Shown in pieces: positions 1 through 6,745 of a stretch of DNA of 64,000 bases. The stretch comes from Rhodobacter maris (lineage in GTDB: Bacteria > Pseudomonadota > Alphaproteobacteria > Rhodobacterales > Rhodobacteraceae): NCBI RefSeq assembly GCF_900217815.1, contig NZ_OBMT01000004.1, positions 1 to 64,000 of the forward strand, written 5' to 3'. Position 1 is the first letter of the stretch. Each line of letters opens with the position of its first letter. The notes beneath the pieces were generated by a model, which saw only the letters and a list, made by a program, of their open reading frames with translations, did no database searches and had not been told where the DNA came from. A program made the translations under genes and the position numbers.

Positions 1-171
1 GCCGAACATCGCGCCCGACCCTTTGAGCGTATGCATGGCGCGAAAGCTCGCATCGACAAGATCGCGGTTTTGCGGATCCTGCCCGAGATCGAGCAAGGTC
101 TGTTCAAGCGTTTCCAGAAGGTCGCGCGCCTCCTGCCGGAAGGTTTCCGTCGGATCGGGTGCGCCGCTCAT
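1..171 (-). CDS. cheA: CheA-type chemotaxis histidine kinase, N-terminal fragment (cut by window edge)
   Basis: Only the first 57 residues are inside the window. They form the start of an Hpt (histidine phosphotransfer) domain: an acidic amphipathic helix (residues 10-30), then FRAMHTLKGSGAMFG, where His47 sits in the AMHTLKGS motif that is autophosphorylated in CheA proteins. The ATG overlaps the TGA of the upstream cheY-like gene (ATGA), so the two are translationally coupled. In the family, CheA passes phosphate from this His to CheY-type regulators under receptor control. The kinase core is not visible, so a free-standing Hpt protein cannot be excluded, but the cheY neighbour favours CheA. 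Confidence 0.75.
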   Translation of the reverse strand, partial: MSGAPDPTETFRQEARDLLETLEQTLLDLGQDPQNRDLVDASFRAMHTLKGSGAMFG

Positions 172-536
172 GCCCCGGCCACCTTCTTGACCACGGCGAG
201 CAATTGTTCAGGCCGGAACGGCTTCGAAATCCAGCCGGTTGCGCCCGCCTCGCGAGCCTCGCGCTTGAGCGCGTCATCGGTCTCGGTGGTCAGGAACACG
301 ATCGGCACCCCGGCACTTTTGGGCGAGGCGCGATATTTGCGGATGAATTCAAGCCCGTTCATGCCGGGCATGTTGAGATCGGTGACCACTGCGTCGACCC
401 GATTGGCGACAGCTTTCGAGTAACCGTCCGACCCGTCGCAGGCTTCGATCACCCGGTAGCCCGCCGAGCTGAGCGTATGGGAAACCATCTGCAAAACAGA
501 GGGAGAATCGTCGATCGTAAGGATCGTTTTCGTCAT
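168..536 (-). CDS. cheY: CheY-type single-domain response regulator
   Basis: This is a 122-residue stand-alone receiver domain, the usual CheY length. The acidic pair Asp9-Asp10, the phosphorylation site Asp53 (in VVTDLNMPGMNG), Thr83 (FLTTE) and Lys105 (SKPF) are all present, so it should accept phosphate. There is no output domain, so it probably acts by binding a partner such as the flagellar switch. It overlaps the downstream cheA start by four bases and lies 27 bp after the STAS gene on the same strand, so the three genes probably form one chemotaxis transcript. Rhodobacter relatives carry several CheY paralogs; which one this is cannot be told here. Confidence 0.93.
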   Translation of the reverse strand: MTKTILTIDDSPSVLQMVSHTLSSAGYRVIEACDGSDGYSKAVANRVDAVVTDLNMPGMNGLEFIRKYRASPKSAGVPIVFLTTETDDALKREAREAGATGWISKPFRPEQLLAVVKKVAGA

Positions 537-563
537 GACATTTGTCCTTGGAAGGGATTTCGG

Positions 564-872
564 TCAGGCCGCTTGCACGGCAGCGGGCAGCGTCATGCCG
601 GCACGGGAAAATGCATTGACGCAGGCGCAGGATTCCGGCGCGATCAGGGTGAACCCTTTTCCCTGCTCCGCAGCATGCCGGGACGCGGCCGCAAGCACTT
701 GCAGGGCAGAGACATGCATGGAGACAGCGTGGGATGCGTCGACCACAACGGGCCCACCGCACTCGAATGCTCGAAGCAGGCTGGCGTACAATTCGGAGGC
801 ATCACGCAGGCCGACTTCCTCGGCCAGCATAATCGTATCGAGCGCAGAAGAAACTCGAGTCTCGTTGGACAT
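564..872 (-). CDS. Small STAS-domain protein of the chemotaxis cluster
   Basis: This is a 102-residue protein with a STAS-like pattern: a hydrophobic strand PVVVDAS (residues 41-47), a helix SALQVLAAASRHA (55-67), then a strand and a C-terminal helix. STAS domains include SpoIIAA-type anti-sigma antagonists and occur beside chemotaxis genes in Rhodobacterales. Where SpoIIAA-like proteins have D-S/T-S/A-G-L, this one reads His53-Val54-Ser55-Ala56-Leu57, so the phosphorylatable Ser/Thr seems replaced by Val. It is the first gene of the run leading into cheY and cheA. A role as a signalling adaptor is inference from context. Confidence 0.7.
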   Translation of the reverse strand: MSNETRVSSALDTIMLAEEVGLRDASELYASLLRAFECGGPVVVDASHAVSMHVSALQVLAAASRHAAEQGKGFTLIAPESCACVNAFSRAGMTLPAAVQAA

Positions 873-1430
873 CTGATTTTCCGGTCAAGAGGAACACGAC
901 AATGGATCGAGACAGGCTCGCTTCCGCCTCGCATTTGTGGCATCAGATGTTAATTTCTGGCGAATTATGCCTATGAAATTTACCATTTCCTGCAAAAATG
1001 ACGCAGAATGACGCAGTCGGGGACTTGCTGGAATGCCCTCGGCCAGAATGCGCTTGGCGTCACGATGCTGGGCGGGATGATTTCGGCAACGGTCCCGGCC
1101 GTGGTCTTCGTGCCGGTCTTCTTCCCCTTCGTGATGTGCCTGACCGGTAACGCGCGTCGCATGGCCCCTGCCGACCGGCCACCGGGCTGGTCGGCCCCAG
1201 CACAGCAACCGTGAAGGCAAACGAAGCTCCGCTCTACGTGGTATTTTGCATATGCAATTCTGCGCTGTGGGGAGGCTGCTCCTCGTTCTCTGTGACGGCG
1301 TTTGGCCATGCTGCGCCCCGAACGATCGGCAGATCAGGACTGCGCACGCCTCTCGCTGCGAAAGGCATCCGCGGCAGCTTTGGATGACTGCGCCAGAGCG
1401 GCTGGAGGCGGTTCAGGCCCGGTGCGCCCG
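873..1430. other. Gap with a decayed gene remnant
   Basis: No intact gene was found in this stretch between the STAS gene and the SH3 lipoprotein. The only recognisable content is the RND-pump tail listed separately. Base composition around 940-1010 is more AT-rich than the surroundings, as expected of decayed or promoter sequence ahead of the minus-strand chemotaxis genes. Confidence 0.5.
1008..1214 (+). pseudogene. Remnant of an RND efflux transporter C-terminus
   Basis: The reading frame opens with ALGVTMLGGMISATVPAVVF followed by VPVFFPFV. This matches the end of HAE/AcrB-type RND pumps, where the last transmembrane segment follows a Gly-Gly-Met turn and ends in FVPVFF. Only about 40 residues resemble the family, against roughly 1,040 in an intact pump, and no upstream frame continues it. 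It is therefore a leftover of a deleted or rearranged pump gene. The ATG at 1008 has no evident ribosome-binding site. The match is from recognition of the motif, not a search. Confidence 0.55.
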
Positions 1431-1709
1431 TCAGCGATGCGCGAGATACTCCGCCGAAACATATCCCGAAACATTGGGCCTGTCGGTGAGGGACACCCGG
1501 CACCAGACTTTGCCTGCCTTTGTCACACAGGCGCCACGCGTGAGGCGCGTTCCGTCGGGCAGGCCGAGGATGATCTTGTGATCGAGGCCCGGGCCGTCGC
1601 GCAGCTTCAGAAGATCATCCGGCCCCGCGCCTTTGACCACGGCGCCGTTGCCGGGCGCGCAGCCGGTGGCGATCAGGAGGGCGAAGAGGACGGCAAGATG
1701 AAGTCGCAT
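1431..1709 (-). CDS. Small lipoprotein with bacterial SH3-like domain
   Basis: This is a 92-residue predicted lipoprotein. The start at 1709 gives a clean signal sequence (MRLHLAVLFALLIATGC) with lipobox IATGC; a longer frame upstream would bury it. After the Cys and a short linker, residues about 30-92 look like an SH3_3 domain: LLKLRDGPGLDHKIILGLPDG and GKVWCRVSL..GYVSAEYL. Such domains in secreted bacterial proteins usually bind peptidoglycan peptides. Two further cysteines (in GACVTKAGKVWCRV) could form a disulfide. It stands alone between a LysR gene and decayed sequence, and its specific role is unknown. Confidence 0.75.
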   Translation of the reverse strand: MRLHLAVLFALLIATGCAPGNGAVVKGAGPDDLLKLRDGPGLDHKIILGLPDGTRLTRGACVTKAGKVWCRVSLTDRPNVSGYVSAEYLAHR

Positions 1710-1879
1710 GATCTGTCCTGTCGGGTTTTCCCCTGCATAGAATATCTTCGGGCGCGAAGAAAGCCGGGCAGCACCGGTCTTTACCGGAACAGTCTCTGCA
1801 AGCGGGGGACGCAGGTGCAGGAGGCGGCGATGGGGGGCGTGAAAAGCGGGAGCGGGTGGTAGGGCGGCGCCCTCAGCCC

Positions 1880-2776
1880 TCAGCCCGCCGCCTCCCGGCC
1901 GATCCAGTCGCAAAAGGCGCGGGCCTTTCGGGGCGCATCGAGGCGGCGGACTGCCACATAAGAGAGCCCCGAGGGAAGGAAGCCGAAGGGCGCCACCAGC
2001 CGCCCCGCGGCGAGGTCGTCGGCCACATGCGGCTCGGGGGCGATTGCGGCGCCAAGCCCGGCGGCGGCAGCCTCGAGCAGGAAATAGAAATGTTCGTAAG
2101 CGGTGCCGCCCTCATGCACCGCGCAGCCGCTGCGGGCGCCCCAATCGGCCCAGGCGCCGGGCCGGGTGCGGGCCCAGAGCCGTGGCGCGCGGATCAGATC
2201 GGCGGGGCTGCGCAACGCCAGCCTCGCGGCCAGTGCGGGGGCGAGCACCGGGCCGAACCGCTCGGCAAAAAGCGTCGTGACATGGGTTCCCGCGGGCAGG
2301 TCGTGGTCGGTCACCCGGATCGCGACATCGTAGCGGCCCCGGCTGAAATCGCAGGGCGCATCGGATTGCGAGAGCCGCACCTCGAGGCCGGGATGGGCGG
2401 TCGCAAACCGGCCAAGCCGCGGGATCAGCCAGCGCAGCGTGAAGGTGCCAAGGCAGGAGACATCGAGCACGCCCCCCGCATCCGCACGCAGCATGGCAAC
2501 GCCCGCCTCGATCTCACGAAAGCCGCGGGAGAGGTGCTGGGCCAAGGCGACGCCCGTCTCGGTCGGCACAAGGCCGCTTGGGCTGCGCGTCATCAGCTGC
2601 GTACCGAAGCTGTCTTCCAGCAGCCGCACCTGTCGGCTGATCGCGCCATGGGTGACGCCAAGTTCCTCGGCAGCTCGGGTCATGCGGCCGTGACGGATCG
2701 CAGCCTCGAAGGCGCGCAGGGCGGTGAGGGGCGGAAAGGACACGGGCGGCACCGGGTGGCTGTGAGATTTACTCAC
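1880..2776 (-). CDS. LysR-family transcriptional regulator (GcvA-like)
   Basis: This 298-residue protein has normal LysR length. The winged HTH spans about residues 15-75 (PPLTALRAFEAAIRHGRMTR then AAEELGVTHGAISRQVRLLE), and the effector-binding domain follows from about residue 100. The PPLTALRAFEAA opening and the W/P-rich effector domain are typical of the GcvA/AmpR subgroup. It is transcribed away from the DUF1127 gene with only 57 bp between the two starts. LysR proteins usually control such a divergent neighbour, so the DUF1127 gene is the likely target (inference). The effector is unknown. Confidence 0.88.
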   Translation of the reverse strand: MSKSHSHPVPPVSFPPLTALRAFEAAIRHGRMTRAAEELGVTHGAISRQVRLLEDSFGTQLMTRSPSGLVPTETGVALAQHLSRGFREIEAGVAMLRADAGGVLDVSCLGTFTLRWLIPRLGRFATAHPGLEVRLSQSDAPCDFSRGRYDVAIRVTDHDLPAGTHVTTLFAERFGPVLAPALAARLALRSPADLIRAPRLWARTRPGAWADWGARSGCAVHEGGTAYEHFYFLLEAAAAGLGAAIAPEPHVADDLAAGRLVAPFGFLPSGLSYVAVRRLDAPRKARAFCDWIGREAAG

Positions 2777-2833
2777 ATCAATCTGGCCCAGAGATCGTTT
2801 GTCAAGGCGGTTGCACCGGGGCAGGTTTCGCTC

Positions 2834-3073
2834 ATGTCACAGGCTCTCCCTCCACCCCCCCCCGTCGAAGACCCCGCGCCCTGCCCTCCGGAGCGGGTTC
2901 GCCGCGTCGCGCCTCTGCCGCCGACGCAACGCGTCACGCTCTGGTTTCGGCGCGCCCGCACCCGCGCGCATCTCGCCCAACTCGGGGCAGAGGCGTTGCG
3001 CGACATCGGGGTGACCGAGGCGGAGCGCCGCGCCGAATGCGGGCTGTGGTTCTGGCGCGGCATGGATCGCTGA
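2834..3073 (+). CDS. DUF1127-domain small protein
   Basis: This is a 79-residue basic protein. The C-terminal half (RARTRAHLAQLGAEALRDIG then VTEAERRAE) is the DUF1127/YjiS signature, L..L....L.DIG......E, found in many small alphaproteobacterial proteins linked to stress, metabolism and RNA effects. The N-terminus is Pro-rich (LPPPPPVEDPAPCPP) and is encoded by a run of nine C residues at 2855-2863, which could slip and shift the frame. It is divergent from the LysR gene 57 bp away. The start at 2834 was chosen because a longer frame upstream would run through the regulator. The specific function is unknown. Confidence 0.78.
   Translation: MSQALPPPPPVEDPAPCPPERVRRVAPLPPTQRVTLWFRRARTRAHLAQLGAEALRDIGVTEAERRAECGLWFWRGMDR
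2855..2863 (+). repeat. Poly-C tract (9 C) inside the DUF1127 gene
   Basis: Nine consecutive C residues encode the N-terminal prolines, eight codons into the gene. A gain or loss of one base would shift the frame and truncate the product. Confidence 0.8.
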
Positions 3074-3629
3074 CGCGCGCGGCGGATCGGGCACCATCCA
3101 GGCTTCCCGCGTTTGGCCCTCCCTCCCGTCACGCGCGCGGCACCGTCAGTCGCACCGCCAGTCGCATTGTCATCAACACCTGCCGCTCTTGCGCTGCCCG
3201 CTCCAGCCTTGCCCGGGTCGGCGCAGAGACCGGCGCGCCGATGAAGCCTTGGTGAGATCGCCGATCATCGCCGCAGGCGAGGTGATCGATCCTGCGTGGT
3301 TAGCAGCATGGAGGCCGGGGCACGACCGCGCAACAGGGCCCGGCACAGCCGCGAGTCGCCCCGGCTCAGGGGGTTGGTGGCAGTAAGCACGAAGCCAGCG
3401 CTGTAACGCCAGTGCGGCCAATGTTTTCAGCAGCTCTCAGCCTGCTTTCGAGAACGTCAGTGCAGTTCTCGCAGCTCGGGCATCTCTGAATGAAGGCATC
3501 TGTTGAAGTCTCCAGGCGTTCTCTCGGCAAAGAGACTGGTTACGACATGTGTGGAAAACATATGTGGGGGAGCGGCCCCAATTCCGTCAAGGCATTAATT
3601 TTAAGGCAAAATATATGACGCGAAGGAAC
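3074..3629. other. Intergenic stretch left of the island, no gene recognised
   Basis: Short frames occur on both strands but none has recognisable domains, a good start or family-like composition. The last 200 bp, including 3540-3629, are AT-richer than the surrounding chromosome. Before the island inserted, this stretch would have lain directly downstream of tRNA-Ser. Confidence 0.5.
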
Positions 3630-3643
3630 TGGCGGAAGCGGTG
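3630..3643. repeat. Left attachment-site repeat (copy of tRNA-Ser 3' end)
   Basis: TGGCGGAAGCGGTG matches positions 13182-13195 exactly and in the same orientation. Read on the minus strand it is the acceptor-stem 3' strand plus CCA of tRNA-Ser. Bases on either side of the 14-mer differ between the two copies. Confidence 0.75.
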
Positions 3644-3762
3644 ACTGCCATTGCATGTTCCGGATGTTTCTGGGGGCTTCCAAATAATCCCATAAATAAA
3701 AGGGTCTTACGGCCTTTCATTGTCCACGCTGTTCCACCATCTTCCTTGTTGATCCACGTTCA

Positions 3763-3785
3763 GGTGGGGGACAAAATGGGGGATA
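3763..3785 (+). promoter_or_regulatory. Paired integrase arm-type repeat overlapping the integrase ribosome-binding site
   Basis: Two copies of a G5-containing box lie in tandem: GGTGGGGGACA then AATGGGGGATA. They are preceded by TCCACGTTCA. A near-identical arrangement (TCCACGTTTAGGTGGGGGAT, then CGTGGGGGATAA) lies at the other end of the island, 13103-13138. The second box ends four bases before the integrase ATG and its GGGGGA doubles as the Shine-Dalgarno sequence. Integrase binding here could therefore also block its own translation or transcription (inference). Confidence 0.6.
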
Positions 3786-3789
3786 CAAA

Positions 3790-5112
3790 ATGGCCAAGGA
3801 AGGAATTCGGAGACCGGAAAAGGCGCTGTCGCCCCGTTTTGTGGAGACCGTGACAGCACCCGGCAAGCACTTCGACGGGAACGGCTTGTTTCTTCGGGTG
3901 CAGGCGAACGGATCGAAGCAATGGGTGCAACGCATCGTCATTCGTGGCAAGCGTTGCGAGCTTGGCTTGGGAAGTCCCCCGGCGATCTCCCTTGCAACTG
4001 CCCGCAAGCTGGCCTTGGAAAACCGGGGCAAGGCGATGCTCGGGGGTGATCCGTTGCAGGATCGGCGCGAGGCTCGGGCCGGGCTGACCTTTGCCGAGGC
4101 GAAGGAAAAGTATCTGGCGGCGAAGCTGGATGAATTCCGCAACGACAAGCACCGCAAGCAATGGGAAGCCACGCTTGAAACCTACGCAATCCCGACGCTC
4201 GGGCCGAAGCGGGTTTCGGAAATTTCGGTGCAGGACGTGTTGAAGGTGCTGGAACCGATCTGGCAGGGCAAAACCGAAACCGCATCACGCCTGCGCGGGC
4301 GGATCGAAAGCGTGCTGTCGTGGGCGACGGTGGCCGGGCACCGCGTGGGCGACAACCCCGCCCGATGGAAGGGCAACCTTTCGGAGCTTCTGCCCAAGGT
4401 CGCCAAGGTTGCGAAGTCCGAAAATCAGCCTGCGCTTGCCTTGGCCGATGTGCCGCGCTGGTGGGCCGATCTGGCCCTGCGCGAGGGCATGGCGGCGCGG
4501 GCGCTCGAATTCCTGACCCTGACTGCCGCCAGATCGGGCGAAGTGCGCGGCATGACGTGGGATGAACTCGACTTCGGTGTATCGGACAAAACCGACGCAA
4601 CCGACGAAACCCCCGTTGCGACACTCGCGACTTCTGCGACATGGACCGTTCCCGCGTCTCGAATGAAGAACGGGCGGGAACATCGGGTGGCCCTGACCCC
4701 CGAGGCGGTGGCGATCTTGAAACGTCTGCCACGGCGATCTGACTCGCCTTTCGTGTTTCCCGCGCCGATGGGGGGTGCATTGTCCGACATGACGATTTCT
4801 GCCGTGATGCGGCGGATGCAGGAAACCGAAAGCAAGGCAGGCCGCCCCGGTTATCTAGACCCTCGCAACAAGCGCCCCGCCGTGCCGCACGGGCTGCGCT
4901 CGACCTTCCGGCAATGGGCCGCCGAACGGGGCTATCCGCGCGACATGGCCGAAATAGCCTTGGCGCACTTCATCGGCTCTGACGTGGAGCGGGCCTATCA
5001 GCGATCCGACATGCTCGAACGGCGGCGGGTGATGATGGCTGCTTGGGCGCGCTTCCTGAGCGGTGAGGCAGGTGTTGAAACGGTGCTGGCATTTGCAGGA
5101 TCGACGCGTTGA
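3790..5112 (+). CDS. int: P4-type tyrosine recombinase (island integrase)
   Basis: This 440-residue integrase has the P4/CP4-57 layout. An N-terminal DUF4102-like arm-binding domain spans about residues 5-95 (DGNGLFLRVQANGSKQWVQR), followed by a core-binding SAM-like domain (about 100-200) and the catalytic domain (about 220-420). The catalytic set is complete: Arg248 (AARSGE), Lys293 (MKNG), His367 and Arg370 (HGLR), His393 (ALAH) and Tyr403 (AYQRS). It should excise and integrate the element at tRNA-Ser. The catalytic domain contains a three-residue-periodic insert (TDATDE...ATLATSATW, about 265-284) encoded by 9-bp DNA repeats that recur inverted at 8312-8341. A second small repeat (KVAKVAK) lies at about 203-209. 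Confidence 0.95.
   Translation: MAKEGIRRPEKALSPRFVETVTAPGKHFDGNGLFLRVQANGSKQWVQRIVIRGKRCELGLGSPPAISLATARKLALENRGKAMLGGDPLQDRREARAGLTFAEAKEKYLAAKLDEFRNDKHRKQWEATLETYAIPTLGPKRVSEISVQDVLKVLEPIWQGKTETASRLRGRIESVLSWATVAGHRVGDNPARWKGNLSELLPKVAKVAKSENQPALALADVPRWWADLALREGMAARALEFLTLTAARSGEVRGMTWDELDFGVSDKTDATDETPVATLATSATWTVPASRMKNGREHRVALTPEAVAILKRLPRRSDSPFVFPAPMGGALSDMTISAVMRRMQETESKAGRPGYLDPRNKRPAVPHGLRSTFRQWAAERGYPRDMAEIALAHFIGSDVERAYQRSDMLERRRVMMAAWARFLSGEAGVETVLAFAGSTR
4396..4422 (+). repeat. 9-bp tandem repeat within integrase gene
   Basis: Three 9-mers in register: AAGGTCGCC, AAGGTTGCG, AAGTCCGAA. They encode the KVAKVAKSE stretch of the linker before the catalytic domain. They share a 9-bp period with the repeats at 4582 and 4619. 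Confidence 0.55.
4582..4611. repeat. 30-bp iteron-like repeat, copy A (inverted copy at 8312-8341)
   Basis: On the plus strand it reads as 9-mers GGACAAAAC, CGACGCAAC, CGACGAAAC with flanking bases. Its reverse complement matches 8312-8341 at 29 of 30 positions. Here it is in frame and encodes SDKTDATDET inside the integrase catalytic domain. Confidence 0.8.
4619..4640. repeat. Second cluster of CGAC repeats, 9-bp phase
   Basis: CGAC occurs at 4619, 4628 and 4637, exactly 9 bp apart, directly after copy A, where CGAC lies at 4593 and 4602. It encodes ATLATSAT. Confidence 0.55.
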
Positions 5113-5434
5113 TGGCGACTGATCGGCAATTGGCAGAAGCTATCGGCTTGCTCAAGCCCCTGCTGGAATCCTGAAGCCCTTGACGTGGCCAAATCGTGAA
5201 CGGACAATACGCCATGTTCCACCCGGACATGAGTGGAATGTCTACTAGCCTCGAACCGGATAGAAGAGACTAGCATCGAACAGGAGCAAGATCGGAGAGG
5301 CCCCAACGCACGATTGCAACGCGCGAAGGGGCCGGGTGTAAGGGTTGAACCGCCTCACACACCCTTTCTGGTCTGAGTCGCTACTTTTCGCAACTGCGAA
5401 GATTGCGGCAATTTTGACAATGAAAGGAACGACC
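5113..5434. other. Intergenic region between integrase and AlpA-like gene
   Basis: No gene is seen. The 3' part is AT-richer and holds two adjacent dyads (listed separately), as expected of the control region for the AlpA-to-restriction gene run. Confidence 0.5.
5387..5412. promoter_or_regulatory. Two adjacent dyad symmetries upstream of the AlpA-like gene
   Basis: TTCGCA-AC-TGCGAA (5387-5400) is a perfect 6-2-6 palindrome, and ATTGC-G-GCAAT (5402-5412) is a perfect 5-1-5 palindrome. They sit 23 to 48 bp before the proposed start. This is suitable spacing for an operator bound by AlpA or by the HTH protein of the island. Function is inferred. Confidence 0.45.
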
Positions 5435-5620
5435 TTGGCAGAAGCCATACTGAGACGAACCGCAGTTGAACATCGCACCGGGCTTGCCCGATCGACGATT
5501 TACGATTGGATGAAGCGGGGCCTGTTCCCGAAACCCGTTGCGCTTGGCGCGCGGCTGGTGGGGTGGCGCGAAAGCGACATTCAGGCATGGCTCGCCGCCC
5601 GCGAACCGAAAGCCCTCTGA
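5435..5620 (+). CDS. AlpA-family regulator / excisionase-like protein
   Basis: This is a 61-residue single-domain MerR-like winged helix: ILRRTAVEHRTGLARSTIYD then WMKRGLFPKPVALGARLVGW..SDIQAWL. These are the hallmarks of AlpA, which activates integrase expression or assists excision in P4-like elements. The TTG at 5435 was preferred because GAAAGGA lies six bases before it. An ATG at 5420 (66 residues) has no such site. It is the first gene after the dyad-rich control region and leads a run of tightly packed genes, so it may control island replication and excision together. Confidence 0.85.
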   Translation: MAEAILRRTAVEHRTGLARSTIYDWMKRGLFPKPVALGARLVGWRESDIQAWLAAREPKAL

Positions 5621-5624
5621 CAAC

Positions 5625-5885
5625 ATGGCAGGCGATCGAATTCCAAGCCCGGTGGACCTTTCCAACGGGGCAGGTGGGCTTTGCCATGCGTTAGCGGCGG
5701 GCTTCAACACCTTCGCGGCCAGCGCCTCGCGCGGCATATCGGGATTGCTGGCCCAGCGCCTCGCGATCCTCGCAGCGATTGATCCTCTGGCCCTTGCGGC
5801 TCTGGTGCCGATCGGCGGGCAACTGGTGGGGGCTGTCCTTTCCACTGTGCAAGGGGGGCGGCAATTATGGATGCGCAATCCTTGA
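5625..5885 (+). CDS. Small Ala/Leu-rich hypothetical protein
   Basis: This is an 86-residue frame starting four bases after the AlpA-like stop and overlapping the next gene by 19 bp. It is rich in Ala, Gly and Leu with a mildly hydrophobic centre (GLLAQRLAILAAIDPLALAA then LVPIGGQLVGAVL), which could be one or two weak membrane helices or an amphipathic bundle. I recognise no family. Tight packing in the operon supports it being translated, but composition alone cannot exclude a chance frame. Confidence 0.45.
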   Translation: MAGDRIPSPVDLSNGAGGLCHALAAGFNTFAASASRGISGLLAQRLAILAAIDPLALAALVPIGGQLVGAVLSTVQGGRQLWMRNP

Positions 5886-6745
5886 CCCGTTCCCTGGGTG
5901 GGAAGTGGCATGGCCGATATGGCACCTGTGCTTGCCCGGTTTGCCAGCCCGCACGCCGCAGGGGGCAGGACGCCCTGACCCTTGCCGATGGCACAAAGGG
6001 GCTTCTCGCCCATTGCAAACGCCTTAGTTGCGGCTTCGGTGACATTTTGGCGGCGGCTGGGGTTTCCGCTGGCAGCTACTCCCCCCCGGATGCCGAGACG
6101 CTGGCCCGATACGATGCCGAGCGGCGGGCCGAAGCCGAAAGGCGCGAACGCCAGGCAAGGGCGCTATGGGGCGAGGCAAAGCCGATCGCAGGAACGGTGG
6201 CCGAAACCTATCTGCGCAAGCGCCGCATCGGCTGCGATCTGCCCCCGGTGCTGCGCTTCCACCCCGAGGCGTGGCACGGGGCGACCGCCCGGCGATTGCC
6301 CGCACTGGTGGCGCTTGTTGAGGGCGGCGACGGCTTCGCGGTGCATCGCACCTATCTGCGCCCGGACGGTTTGGGCAAGGCCGAGGTGGACCCAGCCAAG
6401 GCGATGCTTGGGGCAGTCGCGGGCGGCGCTGTGCGGCTCGCCCAAGGGCCTGCGCGGCTGGTGCTGGCCGAGGGCATAGAAACTGCGCTGTCGCTTGCCT
6501 GCGGACTTCTGGATGGCCCGGCGACGATCTGGGCCGCGCTTTCGACATCGGGCCTGCGCGGGCTGCGGTTGCCCGCTCGACCAGGGCAGCTAACGATCGC
6601 CTGCGACGGCGACACCGCAGGCCGCGCGGCGGCGCTCGCACTTGCCGAGCGCGCGCACGAGCTGGGCTGGGACGTGGGCACCCTCGATCCCGGCGACGGG
6701 GCCGACTTCAACGACATTCTGACCGGAAAGGCGGTGCTGACATGA
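5867..6745 (+). CDS. Toprim-domain primase-like protein (P4 primase zinc-finger type)
   Basis: This 292-residue protein has an N-terminal zinc finger: C23-x2-C26 and Cys50/Cys55, in the CACPVC...HCKRLSC pattern of P4-type primases. A charged helical linker (about 75-110) and a C-terminal Toprim domain follow. The Toprim acidic residues are present: Glu202 in LAEGIETALSL, and Asp247-Gly-Asp249 in ACDGDTAGR. It lacks a helicase, which the overlapping downstream DUF3987 protein may supply. Together they resemble a split primase-helicase for replicating the excised island (inference). The stop overlaps the next start (ATGA). Confidence 0.85.
   Translation: MDAQSLTRSLGGKWHGRYGTCACPVCQPARRRGQDALTLADGTKGLLAHCKRLSCGFGDILAAAGVSAGSYSPPDAETLARYDAERRAEAERRERQARALWGEAKPIAGTVAETYLRKRRIGCDLPPVLRFHPEAWHGATARRLPALVALVEGGDGFAVHRTYLRPDGLGKAEVDPAKAMLGAVAGGAVRLAQGPARLVLAEGIETALSLACGLLDGPATIWAALSTSGLRGLRLPARPGQLTIACDGDTAGRAAALALAERAHELGWDVGTLDPGDGADFNDILTGKAVLT

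Noticed and set aside
3074-3629. Short frames left of the island considered as transposase remnants
   Set aside because: No recognisable transposase motifs or terminal repeats were found in any frame.
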